64,000 nt of DNA from PCPOR2b sp965220385. GTDB lineage: Bacteria > Poribacteria > WGA-4E > PCPOR2b. Every line of letters starts with the position of its first letter. The first letter of the stretch is position 1. Location: contig OZ244825.1 of NCBI GenBank assembly GCA_965220385.1, positions 4,650,001 to 4,714,000 on the forward strand, in the 5' to 3' direction. The notes under the pieces are model-generated. The model ran no database searches. It saw only the letters and a program-made list of their open reading frames with translations, and was not told the DNA's origin. Positions 1-7,275 of this stretch are shown here, one piece after another. The translations under genes were made by a program, and so were the position numbers.

Positions 1-370
1 CTGATAGATCTGTGACAGACTCCTCATGACGCGCTTCGCGGAGCTCTTCATCCCAGTCCCACGCTTCTGGGGACGGTTCATCAATCACCTGTGTGTCAGG
101 AGAATAAGCGGACTCCTCATCAGAGTGTCCCATCGCGTCAGGAGACTCAACGACAACGATGTCGTTATCTGATTCATCAGCGAAAGTACCGGAAGTCGTT
201 AGTTCATCGACCTCGGAATTATCCACCGTCGAAGTTCCAACAGAGACCCTATGAGGTTGACTGTCAACAGTGAAGGGAACAGGGTCGTCCCCATAGTACA
301 AATGACTGCCAAAGTACGCACCACATACTATCAGGATAGCTATTACCGCAGCACCAACAACCATTTTCAT
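1..370 (-). CDS. Small exported or membrane-anchored protein, C-terminus off the window
   Basis: Open on the minus strand from an ATG at 370 to the window edge, about 123 codons with no stop. The start has a strong Shine-Dalgarno (AAGGAGG, about 8 nt upstream). Residues 1-25 form a hydrophobic segment (MKMVVGAAVIAILIVCGAYF) followed by GSHLYYGDD, then an acidic Ser/Asp/Glu-rich region of low complexity. The N-terminus resembles that of the 3441-4190 protein (YVGSHYYYG after a similar membrane segment), so both belong to one local family. No catalytic motif is visible. It is probably an N-terminally anchored extracytoplasmic protein; function unknown. Confidence 0.7.
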   Translation of the reverse strand, partial: MKMVVGAAVIAILIVCGAYFGSHLYYGDDPVPFTVDSQPHRVSVGTSTVDNSEVDELTTSGTFADESDNDIVVVESPDAMGHSDEESAYSPDTQVIDEPSPEAWDWDEELREARHEESVTDLS

Positions 371-416
371 CTGTATCGCCTCCTTATCTACTTTAATATC
401 TCAAGCATCAGGTCGC

Positions 417-456
417 CGCCCCGATAAATCGGGACTGTCCCGACTCATCGGGGATT
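417..456. repeat. GC-rich palindromic module P (two hairpins)
   Basis: Two adjacent imperfect palindromes of the CCCGAT-N2/3-ATCGGG type (ccccgataaatcgggac and tcccgactcatcgggga). The same module recurs between genes across the window, for example near 4432, 8728, 20960, 22187, 26523, 52635, 53093 and 62581. The rest of 371-810 holds only the repeat at 466-620; I see no gene there. Confidence 0.6.
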
Positions 457-465
457 TCACGACAC

Positions 466-620
466 TCAACTTGTACAATCCTGTATTAGCAATTACCGTG
501 CCAAAGAAAACAATAGCGTCTCAAAATCAGTATTAAGTTTTCAACGAGGAGCGCCTAAAAAGCCAGCGCAGGGATTAAAATGGTGTGGGATCGGGCAACT
601 TATTGACCGATTGCAAAATG
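466..620. repeat. Non-coding repeat D, copy 1
   Basis: This stretch is recognisably related to 6884-7020. Both contain a CTCAACTTGT start, gcaattacc-tgccaaagaaa, taat/cagc-gcctcaaa, then gaggc/gcctaaaaagc and a gt-atg end. The two copies have diverged by many substitutions but stay collinear for about 140 bp. No ORF is conserved between them. It could be a decayed mobile repeat or a conserved untranslated RNA segment. Confidence 0.5.
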
Positions 621-810
621 AAGGGTGTAAATCCTATGATTTATTTTTGGCTGATATTAAAAGAAAGTGCAAGGCGCAAGTTAGTACACTGGTTCATTTC
701 CCTCCTCCTGCTTCGACATTATCGGGATTGAGAAATCCCTCCCACCTGTAGGAGAGGCCTCCTTGCCTCGACTTGCATGGCTTGTCCACCAAATTTAGCG
801 CAAACAAGAC

Positions 811-846
811 AAAAAAAGGGGAGTGTCCAAACAATAGACACCCCCC
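811..846 (-). terminator. Rho-independent terminator of the TolB-like gene
   Basis: On the minus strand, GGGGGGTGTC-(8 nt)-GGACACTCCCC is followed directly by a run of seven T residues. It lies about 65 bp downstream of the stop of the 913-1863 gene and is oriented to end that transcript. Confidence 0.75.
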
Positions 847-912
847 TATTTCGTTTTAGCGGGATTCACCGTTACGGCGAATCATCAGGTGATTCTATCT
901 GCATCAGTGCTG

Positions 913-1863
913 TTATTGGGCGGATTTAATCTCCCCCCAGCTCACCGGGAGCCGCCCCTGTTGAGGAGGGACAGATAAGCGCGGATCCCATTCGTGGGGT
1001 GCTGTATTGTCAGAGAACGGAGTGTTTGTTAACCGTATCAATTCGTGTGTATCAAGCCGATACCGGTAAACATCCCAAATCCCAATGAGTCCACCGAACA
1101 GGATAGATTTTCCATCAGCCCCCCACCCGTATGCTTGCACCCCCAATAACGGACTGGGAGGCAGTTCTATCTCTTCAAAGCCAATCACTTCCCGTTTTGA
1201 CCGATGCAGTGTTACTATGACCATAACATACTCCCACACGCCGGGGGTAGGCTCGAAGATTTCCGTATACAGAATCTGTTTACCATCCGGTGACCACCCC
1301 CCTAAATCTATGAGTGCCCAGTTCCCCGGTCTTGACACTAGCCTTTCGTTCTTACCATTGGCATCAGCGATATAAATCCCACCTCCATTGTCGCCGAACA
1401 TTTCAAAAGCAATCTGTCGACCATCAGGAGACCACTTTGGGCTTGAGATATACTCCGCTTTTTTTATCAGTTTGAGATTCTCGCCATCAAGGTCTATTGT
1501 GTAAAGATAAGCGATATCTTCGCCCCGCATAAACGCAATCCGATCCCCGTCGGGATGCCAGTCAGGAGAAACATCAAATGCAGGGTGGCGGGTCAGGTTC
1601 CGTTGATTGCTTCCATCGGCGTCCATCACATAAATTTCCCAATTCCCATCCCGATTACTATCAAACGCGATCTGTTGTCCATTGGGAGACCAAACAGGCA
1701 CAGTATCAGCAGCCTCATTGAACGTCAGGCGTGTCTGATGACTTCCATCCGATTTCATCGTGTAGATTTCAGGATTTCCATCCCGTTTGGAATAAAACAC
1801 AATTTTGCCCCAAAGGGGGCTTGTGACCAGCCAAAAGCTGGCCACAAGCATAATCATACGCAT
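913..1863 (-). CDS. Exported TolB-like beta-propeller (PD40 repeat) protein
   Basis: 316 residues. The start is ATG 1863 with AGAGGTG 7 nt upstream. An N-terminal signal peptide (MRMIMLVASFWLVTSPLWG) precedes a series of PD40/WD40-like repeats of the TolB type: FYSKRDGNPEIYTMKSDG, then SPNGQQIAFDSNRDGNWEIYVMDADG, HPDGDRIAF, SPDGRQIAF and SPDGKQILY. This repeat pattern (W-SPDG-x-IAF-x-S-x-RDG-x-x-EIY-x-M-x-x-DG) forms a six- or seven-bladed propeller that binds protein or peptide partners. It is too short, and lacks the N-terminal TolB domain, to be TolB itself, and no Pal or TolA lies nearby. Probably a secreted or periplasmic propeller, a family heavily expanded in Poribacteria-like genomes. 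A terminator follows at 811-846. Specific role unknown. Confidence 0.8.
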   Translation of the reverse strand: MRMIMLVASFWLVTSPLWGKIVFYSKRDGNPEIYTMKSDGSHQTRLTFNEAADTVPVWSPNGQQIAFDSNRDGNWEIYVMDADGSNQRNLTRHPAFDVSPDWHPDGDRIAFMRGEDIAYLYTIDLDGENLKLIKKAEYISSPKWSPDGRQIAFEMFGDNGGGIYIADANGKNERLVSRPGNWALIDLGGWSPDGKQILYTEIFEPTPGVWEYVMVIVTLHRSKREVIGFEEIELPPSPLLGVQAYGWGADGKSILFGGLIGIWDVYRYRLDTHELIRLTNTPFSDNTAPHEWDPRLSVPPQQGRLPVSWGEIKSAQ

Positions 1864-1947
1864 AGTAACACCTCTATTCCTCTAATACAGTAAAGCGAGT
1901 TGTTTTTGATACGGATGGCAAATCTTCACTGAAACCGTGACCATTCT

Positions 1948-2367
1948 CTATACTAATTTTAGTGGTGCTCTTAATGGTATAGTCGCCGGCCGGTATCCCC
2001 CGGCGGTATAGGTGTTCAACCACCCGCTCGTGGAATAGGTGTCGCCACTATTGATTCTCCGTGGCCTACCTGCGTTGCCAATCTGATCGGATTTTAGCAG
2101 GGCGTCGCCTTCTTTGAATTCATGTTTCCACTTATAGGTAAGCTTGACCCACGTATTTAGGTTATTTTCGACAAACATATAATGGTAGCTGTAGGTGTCA
2201 GTGTCATTTCACTCATGCTTGCCGGTAGCAATCTGCCAGAGCACTTGATCATTCCACAGCTCACCGCTTTCGTCTTCAACATGTTCTGTATAACCTATCA
2301 CCGCGCCAATCAATAGAACCGCTAGAGCAATAAAAAGCGTTGATTTGAACCTTCCTAAACTTAACAT
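1948..2367 (-). pseudogene. Small secreted protein gene with an in-frame TGA
   Basis: From ATG 2367 (AGGAGG upstream) the frame encodes a signal peptide (MLSLGRFKSTLFIALAVLLI...) and runs 52 codons to TGA at 2209-2211. It then continues in the same frame for 86 more codons to a stop at 1948. The text either side of the TGA reads TGKHE-stop-NDTDTYSYHY and looks like one continuous protein; a TGG Trp codon would restore it. The product would be a 139-residue exported protein of unknown function, similar in size and general style to the 6310-6693 protein. TGA ends other genes here (recO, cap2), so this is best read as a nonsense mutation or a sequencing error. The C-terminal 76 residues could start at an internal ATG (2178), but that has no ribosome site. 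Confidence 0.65.
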
Positions 2368-2702
2368 GATGAAGCCTCCTCTGATTTGTTAGGAATGCGC
2401 TGGCACTCCATTGGGTGAGAACCATCAACTCTGAATTAACCCACATATCCAATAAATAGGTGGTTCTCTTTTTCGCCAAGTGTTCATGATGTTTCTAATT
2501 TGGCTTCGCCCTATTTGGTACAAGCCCCATGCCAACATTTTGAAGGAGGTCAACTTTTTAGACTTAAACTGGCTTGTGTCGTGCCGCCCCTGGTCTCTCC
2601 GCCACACGGAATCTGTTAATTTGAGTGGAATTTGACCCTATTCCCATCACTTCTCACTTTCCTGCCCTGTAGCTTCGCAGATTTTTGCGACGCTAATTCT
2701 CG

Positions 2703-2837
2703 TTATCGCGGATTTCGGCGATTTTTTCTAGATTGGTTTCTCTCAATACTGTATTTATCCATTTTATATCTTAACGTGGGCTCAGGGATGCCGAGATGGT
2801 TTGCCGCAGCTTTCTGGTCCGCAGTGCTTTCAAGCGC
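2703..2837 (-). pseudogene. Remnant: C-terminal Fis-type HTH of an NtrC-family regulator
   Basis: Minus-strand translation gives 44 residues ending in a stop (ALESTADQKAAANHLGIPEP, then TLRYKMDKYSIERNQSRK...). These align almost residue for residue with the DNA-binding C-terminus of the 7276-8676 regulator (ALENSVDQKTAADHLSIPES, TLRRKMNKYSIKRSQLRK). The preceding frame is closed by a stop, so no AAA+ or receiver domain remains. DNA similarity continues about 70 bp past the stop (2636-2702 versus roughly 7026-7290), showing a duplicated segment rather than an independent gene. Confidence 0.75.
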
Positions 2838-2897
2838 GACACCGAAAAGTGTTGAGGGTTACTGTCTCAGCAAGAAAGGGAAGGTCAATGTAAGCAT

Positions 2898-2940
2898 AAA
2901 AAAGCGGTATCATACCCGTGAAAAAGGGGAGGATACCGCT
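2898..2940 (-). terminator. Rho-independent terminator
   Basis: Minus-strand stem AGCGGTATC ... GATACCGCT followed by TTTTTT. It lies about 150 bp downstream of the broken small gene at 3090-3356, in the right orientation to end its transcript. Confidence 0.7.
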
Positions 2941-3089
2941 GGTTGTATTGATTTAAGATGGTGCCCTACCATTTCGAAGACACATTATCAACAAACGAAA
3001 CATTACAACAGGGATTACACAAGGTTAACGAATGCAATAAAGCAGGGGAAGCGGTAGGACTGTTACGCCTTTCCACCCACTCGGTAGAG

Positions 3090-3356
3090 TTAATTACACT
3101 CATCTGTAGACGCGGTCTTTTTGTTATCAATTATATAACTTTGACCATTGCTAAGTATATGGTCGTGGAACTCGAGGCCCTGATACGAAACTATATTGTC
3201 GTCCTTTTTGATGACACCATATCCCAAGATAATGTCATCGGAACATCGCTTTTCCCACTTTGTGTCAATTCAACATTCTTGTTCGGCAATTAGAGGTATA
3301 GCAACGAAAACAACCGTTGCCAGAGTTAGTGTGAGGGTGAAACGTCGGACTTTCAT
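3090..3356 (-). pseudogene. Small secreted protein gene with an in-frame TGA
   Basis: ATG 3356 has a strong AAGGAGG site. The frame encodes a clean signal peptide (MKVRRFTLTLTLATVVFVAI, then PLIAEQEC), stops at TGA 3270-3272, and continues in frame for 59 codons (IDTKWEKRCSDDIILGYG...) to TAA 3090-3092. The downstream part has ordinary protein composition and two Cys residues. A Trp (TGG) at the TGA would give an 88-residue exported protein. Function not recognised. Like the 1948-2367 and 5825-5983 genes, it carries exactly one TGA in an otherwise intact small exported ORF. Confidence 0.6.
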
Positions 3357-3440
3357 CTTAGACCTCCTTATTGCTTGTGAGATCTCACCACCCTTTTTGG
3401 ATGGTGCCGGAGCCTTGCAGAACGATCCCATGATACAGGC

Positions 3441-4190
3441 TCAAGGCAAATCAAGAAATGAATACGGATCAACTCCTCCATCTTCATGGAGAACGACCTT
3501 CAGCCAACTCGGTTGTGTTCCATTTTCTACTGCTTCCTCGTAGTCTGCCAGAGAACCATGGCAGAGGTAACTTCCCAAATATGTCTCAGTGCTTCCATCT
3601 TCAAGTTCAACTTCGCTCCATTTAACGTAGACTGTCTCCTTGAACAGTGGGTATACCTTGCCGTTCTGGTTACTAAAGGTTCCTGCTGAAGTTTTTTTGC
3701 CTTGGTTCCAATACTTGATAAGGACTCGGTGAATGAGCTCGTGTCCTACATCACAACGATCGCACTCCTCGAGGTCGTCCCATACGTTCTGACGTGGATA
3801 GTCAGGTGGGATTGGAGGATATGGGCCTAGTCCGAATAGAGACTCGCGTGGGAGTTCGTCTGCAACTTCTTCTGTCAGTAGTTGTTTTTCCTCTGGTGAT
3901 AGTTGTGCTATGAACTCGTTTACGGATAACTCTGCCGGTGGTTCTATATCTGACTCAAGCTGAGTTTGTTCTAGTCCGGTATTTGTTTCTGTGGCAAACG
4001 TTGGGAGTTCTGCGTTTGCTGTAGGTGTGGTTGGTATATAACTGGGTGGCTGAGGTTCTGGTATATCATGGATTTCAACTTTGCCATAGTAGTAGTGGCT
4101 GCCAACATACGCGCTTGTTACTATCAGTAGCGCGACTATCAGTGATCCTATCATGATTGGTTCTCGGATGAAATCCAGTAGGTTTCTCAT
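3441..4190 (-). CDS. Membrane-anchored extracytoplasmic protein sharing a C-terminal domain with the neighbouring lipoproteins
   Basis: 249 residues from ATG 4190, preceded by GGAGG at 6 nt. Residues 12-35 form a transmembrane anchor (IMIGSLIVALLIVTSAYVGS). A Pro/Thr/Glu-rich linker follows to about residue 95, then a globular C-terminal domain. That domain (HRVLIKYWNQGKKTSAGTFS, VYPLFKETVYVKWSEVE, ending GVDPYSFLDLP) is clearly related to the two lipoproteins at 4652-5158 and 5173-5685 (VMVKLWSEGDHDFTGGTISN, FYPLYPDVAYVEWNQYE, ending GIDPYEFLSK). An ELSPEEKQLLTEE-like acidic helix lies between linker and domain, and a CDRCD motif could bind metal. The family is not one I recognise; probably surface or periplasmic. 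Confidence 0.75.
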   Translation of the reverse strand: MRNLLDFIREPIMIGSLIVALLIVTSAYVGSHYYYGKVEIHDIPEPQPPSYIPTTPTANAELPTFATETNTGLEQTQLESDIEPPAELSVNEFIAQLSPEEKQLLTEEVADELPRESLFGLGPYPPIPPDYPRQNVWDDLEECDRCDVGHELIHRVLIKYWNQGKKTSAGTFSNQNGKVYPLFKETVYVKWSEVELEDGSTETYLGSYLCHGSLADYEEAVENGTQPSWLKVVLHEDGGVDPYSFLDLP

Positions 4191-4389
4191 GACACACCTC
4201 CTTAGAGTCTTTGGTAGGTATTGCTAACTCTTTGGTTAGGGTTGGTATGGAGGCAGTGAGCTTATTAGATACGTTGGTTACCTTGGCATCTGTTCAAATC
4301 ATGGAATAGACTCACTACCATAAGTCTATATAGCTAAGAATGCTTTGGCATTCCGTTAGGTGAAAAAAGATTTTCCACTTCATAAAACC

Positions 4390-4527
4390 AGGACCTATGC
4401 ACTCCAGATTGTAGCTGCCCATTTCTTAATCCCGATTTATCGGGGATTCATCGGGGGTTGGCAATGGTGTCCTGCGAAAATGAATAGCCGAACTACAAGG
4501 CTTTAACCGTTCAAGTGCGTAACTCCT
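4390..4527. repeat. MITE-like element A, copy 1
   Basis: A 138-bp element from AGGACCTATGCA to the inverse end TGCGTAACTCCT, with the shared inner text tgtagctgcccatttcttaatcccg and a P-type hairpin (cccgatttatcgggg). Family A has ends close to AGGACTTACGCA; other copies lie at 6055-6234, 20876-21051, 26401-26609 and from 52554. The rest of the 4191-4651 gap shows no gene. Confidence 0.65.
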
Positions 4528-4651
4528 CAAATATAGCCACTTCATTGGGAATAAACGGGGACCTCCGTTCTTTTGGAGGGTTGGTAAGCCTACCATTTGT
4601 GGTGATGAATCGTCGAACTATAGGGCTTTGAATTGCTTCGGGACAATTCTA

Positions 4652-5158
4652 CTATTTCGATAAAAATTCATTAATATCTATACCTGCTTCCGCAATGTCA
4701 ACGATTTTGATGCCCGGTGGGGTTTCCCCATTACGAATCTGCTTCATAATCTTTTCATTCGTCGCTCTGACATCACTAATACGTCTATCTATTATACCAT
4801 CCGATTTTTCATATTCCTCCCATTCGACATAGGCGACATCCGGATATTCAGGATAGAATGTCTCATTTGAAAGATGGCCGCTAACAAAATCACGGTCGCC
4901 TTCCTCCCATAGTTTAATCATTGCCCGACTCAATAATACCATATTCTCAAAAATATCTTGAGGTATTTGCAATTTTTCTTCTTCAGGTAGCAGCCAGGCC
5001 ACTAGGAATGGATAGTCCTCAGGCACTTTGGGATACTCACTGGTTTTGTCATCCATACGCAACTCAATTTCGTCTCGCCCCAATGTCGCGCAGCCGCATA
5101 TCACAGACAAAGCGATGGTTACCATGCAAGTGATAAGAAACATCTGAAGGTATTTCAT
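4652..5158 (-). CDS. Small lipoprotein, tandem paralogue 2
   Basis: I chose ATG 5158 (MKYLQMFLITCMVTIALSVI, then CGCATLG) because AGAGGTG sits 7 nt upstream; an ATG 18 nt earlier overlaps that ribosome site. 168 residues. A lipoprotein signal peptide with lipobox-like ICG-C is followed by a short domain (KVPEDYPF..., ALIKLWEEGDRDF-like, TFYPEYPDVAYVEWEEYE, ending GIDINEFLSK). The first 27 residues are identical to the upstream paralogue at 5173-5685 while the rest is only moderately similar, indicating recent duplication or gene conversion of the 5' end. The two genes lie 14 nt apart and are probably co-transcribed. Function unknown. Confidence 0.75.
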   Translation of the reverse strand: MKYLQMFLITCMVTIALSVICGCATLGRDEIELRMDDKTSEYPKVPEDYPFLVAWLLPEEEKLQIPQDIFENMVLLSRAMIKLWEEGDRDFVSGHLSNETFYPEYPDVAYVEWEEYEKSDGIIDRRISDVRATNEKIMKQIRNGETPPGIKIVDIAEAGIDINEFLSK

Positions 5159-5172
5159 GTTCTTCACCTCTT

Positions 5173-5685
5173 TCATTTTGATAAAAACTCGTATGGATCT
5201 ATCCCCGCAGATTTATAGTCGACGATTCTGATTCCTATTGGGGTTTCCCCATTATTGAGTTGTTCCATAATTACATCGCTGTCATTGTCACTCGTTGTTA
5301 GAACCCTACTAACATACCGATATATTGTGCCATCCGGTTCTTCGTATTGATTCCATTCGACATAGGCGACATCTGGGTAGAGTGGATAGAAGGTTCCATT
5401 TGAAATAGTGCCGCCGGTAAAATCGTGGTCGCCTTCACTCCATAGTTTTACCATAACCATACTTAACAACTCCAATCCTTCAAGCTGGTCGGACGGTATA
5501 TGTGCCCACTCTGCTTCAGAGAGTTGCCAAATTGGTGTATGAAATGGATAGTCAGCCGGTACTTCAGGATACTCGAAACCAGTGCCAGACCGATCGGTTC
5601 TTAACCCCAATGTCGCGCAGCCGCATATCACAGACAAAGCGATGGTTACCATGCAAGTGATAAGAAACATCTGAAGGTATTTCAT
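5173..5685 (-). CDS. Small lipoprotein, tandem paralogue 1
   Basis: 170 residues from ATG 5685, with AGAGGTG 7 nt upstream. Same lipoprotein signal as the 4652-5158 gene, followed by YPEVPADYPFHTPIW, a LLSMVMVKLWSEGDHDF segment, FYPLYPDVAYVEWNQYEEPD and the ending GIDPYEFLSK. It shares its domain with the C-terminus of the 3441-4190 protein. Its last roughly 160 bp are duplicated almost exactly (one mismatch seen) at 5700-5862, upstream of its own start, as part of a 527-bp-period tandem duplication. Function unknown; outer-membrane or periplasmic lipoprotein expected. Confidence 0.75.
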   Translation of the reverse strand: MKYLQMFLITCMVTIALSVICGCATLGLRTDRSGTGFEYPEVPADYPFHTPIWQLSEAEWAHIPSDQLEGLELLSMVMVKLWSEGDHDFTGGTISNGTFYPLYPDVAYVEWNQYEEPDGTIYRYVSRVLTTSDNDSDVIMEQLNNGETPIGIRIVDYKSAGIDPYEFLSK

Positions 5686-5862
5686 GTTCTTCACCTCTTT
5701 CATTTTGATAAAAACTCGTATGGATCTATCCCCGCAGATTTATAGTCAACGATTCTGATTCCTATTGGGGTTTCCCCATTATTGAGTTGTTCCATAATTA
5801 CATCGCTGTCATTGTCACTCGTTGTTAGAACCCTACTAACATACCGATATATTGTGCCATAG
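5605..5862. repeat. Second copy of a tandem duplication with 527-bp period
   Basis: 5605-5862 repeats 5078-5335 nearly base for base: the lipoprotein 5' end, the ribosome site and the 3' end of the next gene upstream. The match stops abruptly after gtgccat at 5862, where unrelated sequence begins. This marks the recombination join that made the broken chimera at 5825-5983. Confidence 0.8.
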
Positions 5863-5983
5863 GTTCCTCAATCACCTCCGGTTCAGGGAGTTGGCGTAGC
5901 TGGTAGAATGATACAACACTGTAGACCAGCGCGGCAGAAAAAATGACCAAACTAACAATTAAGAAGTGTTTTGCTCAATCCAT
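5825..5983 (-). pseudogene. Chimeric broken gene: small membrane-protein start joined out of frame to a lipoprotein tail
   Basis: ATG 5983 has a strong AGGAGG site 6 nt upstream. The frame reads MD-stop-AKHFLIVSLVIFSAALVYSV, with TGA at codon 3 (5975-5977); a TGG there would give MDWAKHFLIV and a normal membrane anchor. Past about codon 41 it enters the duplicated lipoprotein tail at 5862 in the wrong frame and stops at 5825-5827. The tail itself, in its own frame, encodes GTIYRYVSRVLTTS ... YEFLSK up to 5700. The gene is therefore broken twice: by nonsense and by the duplication join. Confidence 0.65.
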
Positions 5984-6054
5984 GGAAGTCCTCCTTTTTT
6001 CAGTACCAAACGCATCTCGTCGGTTTGGATCGTACTCTAATTTCTGACCCTTGT

Positions 6055-6234
6055 AGGAGTTACGGAGTCACCCTTTTCAATCTTCGTAATTCGGCAATTC
6101 AGTGCCCATGTGATGTGGGGTAAATTGTGCGACTGCAAATTGCTTTGAATCTCCTGATTCTCAGGATTCTTGTGCCGTTCCGAGCATTCCGATGAAATCG
6201 GACGAGATTTTTGAAACTGAAGTGCGTAAGTCCT
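6055..6234. repeat. MITE-like element A, copy 2
   Basis: About 180 bp from AGGAGTTACGGAG to GTGCGTAAGTCCT, the family A inverted ends. It contains a ccgatgaaatcgg palindrome of the P core type. It fills most of the gap between the broken chimera and the next small gene. Confidence 0.6.
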
Positions 6235-6245
6235 ACCCTAATAAT

Positions 6246-6277
6246 AAAAAAGTCCCGAACGGCTAATCGTCCGGGAC
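6246..6277 (-). terminator. Rho-independent terminator
   Basis: Minus-strand stem GTCCCGGACG ... CGTTCGGGAC followed by TTTTTTATT. It lies 33 bp beyond the stop of the 6310-6693 gene. Confidence 0.8.
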
Positions 6278-6309
6278 AAATGCTTGTCGGGTTTTGGCGA
6301 CGGAAACCA

Positions 6310-6693
6310 CTAGCCATCTCCATAGGCAGTCTTCGAGGCAGCCTCACTATAATGAGGGTCGTTAGTGTTGTGGTCGCTGATATAAGCACCTGCATAATTG
6401 TCATCACTTGCAGGACCTGATGTAGAAATAGAATGGTTAATTGATCCACTAAATTCGCCATGGTCATAATCATCCTGTCCATGCACTACTTCTACAGTCA
6501 TATTATAAAAGCCAAAACACTCATAACTTGGTGCATTAACACTTGCCTTACATGTTTCTTTGTTTCTGACTTTCCAGACTCTGGCATCTGCTTTCAACGG
6601 ATGGTTGTCGGCGTAGACACTATAAACAAAAATTAAAGCAGCACAAAGTAGCAAACAAGCTGCAATAATTGTAAGGGTTGTTGGATTTCGCAT
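6310..6693 (-). CDS. Small exported protein of unknown function
   Basis: 127 residues. I chose ATG 6693 (MRNPTTLTIIAACLLLCAAL) because the AAAGGA site lies 11 nt upstream; the ATG 12 nt earlier sits directly on that site. A signal peptide or N-terminal anchor ends near VYSVYADNHP. The mature part has two Cys (ETCKAS, YECFGF) and a Ser/Asp/His-rich tail (DDYDHGEFSGSINHSIST...). Its own terminator follows. It resembles the broken 1948-2367 product in size and general style (aromatic beta-like stretch, then a Gly/Ser/Asp-rich tail), but the similarity is weak. Confidence 0.7.
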   Translation of the reverse strand: MRNPTTLTIIAACLLLCAALIFVYSVYADNHPLKADARVWKVRNKETCKASVNAPSYECFGFYNMTVEVVHGQDDYDHGEFSGSINHSISTSGPASDDNYAGAYISDHNTNDPHYSEAASKTAYGDG

Positions 6694-6883
6694 TTTTTTA
6701 CACATCCTTTCAAGAAATTAAGGGAAGGCTTGGGTAGTTGCTTCAAGCATCGTAATTTGGTGATCAGCACCCATCACGACGCAGGTTAGATTGCGTTACT
6801 ACAAGTTGAAGTGTGTAATCAACCATATTGTGTTGCGACAAATTGCTTTGAATCTCCCGATAAATCGGATCCCTCAGTTCTCC

Positions 6884-7020
6884 TCAACTTGTGGAATTCA
6901 TACTGGGCAATTACCATGCCAAAGAAAGTAATAATGCCTCAAAGTTGGTATAAATGTTTAAGGAGAAGAGGCTAAAAAGCTAGTGCAGCAGTTAGAATAG
7001 TATGATATAGAGGGATTTTA
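6884..7020. repeat. Non-coding repeat D, copy 2
   Basis: Collinear, diverged copy of 466-620 (see there). It lies between the 6310-6693 gene and the 91-bp tandem repeat. I see no gene in 6694-7062, which also contains loose pieces of element A (gaagtgtgtaatc near 6801). Confidence 0.5.
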
Positions 7021-7062
7021 TTTAACCACATTCCTATCATTTCTCACATGCCTATCCTGCGA

Positions 7063-7268
7063 ACTTCGCCATTTCCGGCGACGCAAATTTCGTGTCATTT
7101 CGCATTTGGGCAGGAAATTAACCCGCAAACCCTTGTGGACACTGGACTCCGGCACTTCGCCATTTCCGGCGACGCAAATTTCGTGTCATTTCGCATTTGG
7201 GCAGGAAATTAACCCGCAAACCCTTGTGGACACTGGACTCCGGCACTTCGCCATTTCCGGCGACGCGA
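7063..7268. repeat. 91-bp direct tandem repeat, about 2.3 copies
   Basis: The string acttcgccatttccggcgac begins at 7063, 7154 and 7245, exactly 91 bp apart, with the intervening 91 bp (through gtggacactggactccggc) identical. It sits immediately downstream of the response-regulator stop. Each unit holds a small ccatttccgg-type hairpin. It is not a CRISPR: there are no unique spacers. Confidence 0.9.
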
Positions 7269-7275
7269 ATGCTTG

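Noticed and set aside
2632..3057. 141-residue plus-strand ORF
   Set aside because: It is antisense to the regulator remnant and a terminator, and its composition is not protein-like.
2209..3272. TGA recoded as Trp or selenocysteine throughout this genome
   Set aside because: recO (45108), cap2 (33897) and a lipoprotein (5173) end naturally with TGA, and no SECIS-like or recoding element was seen near the in-frame TGAs.
7063..7268. CRISPR or coding minisatellite
   Set aside because: Pure 91-bp tandem copies with no unique spacer; the frame across the repeats has no ribosome site and lies after a gene end.
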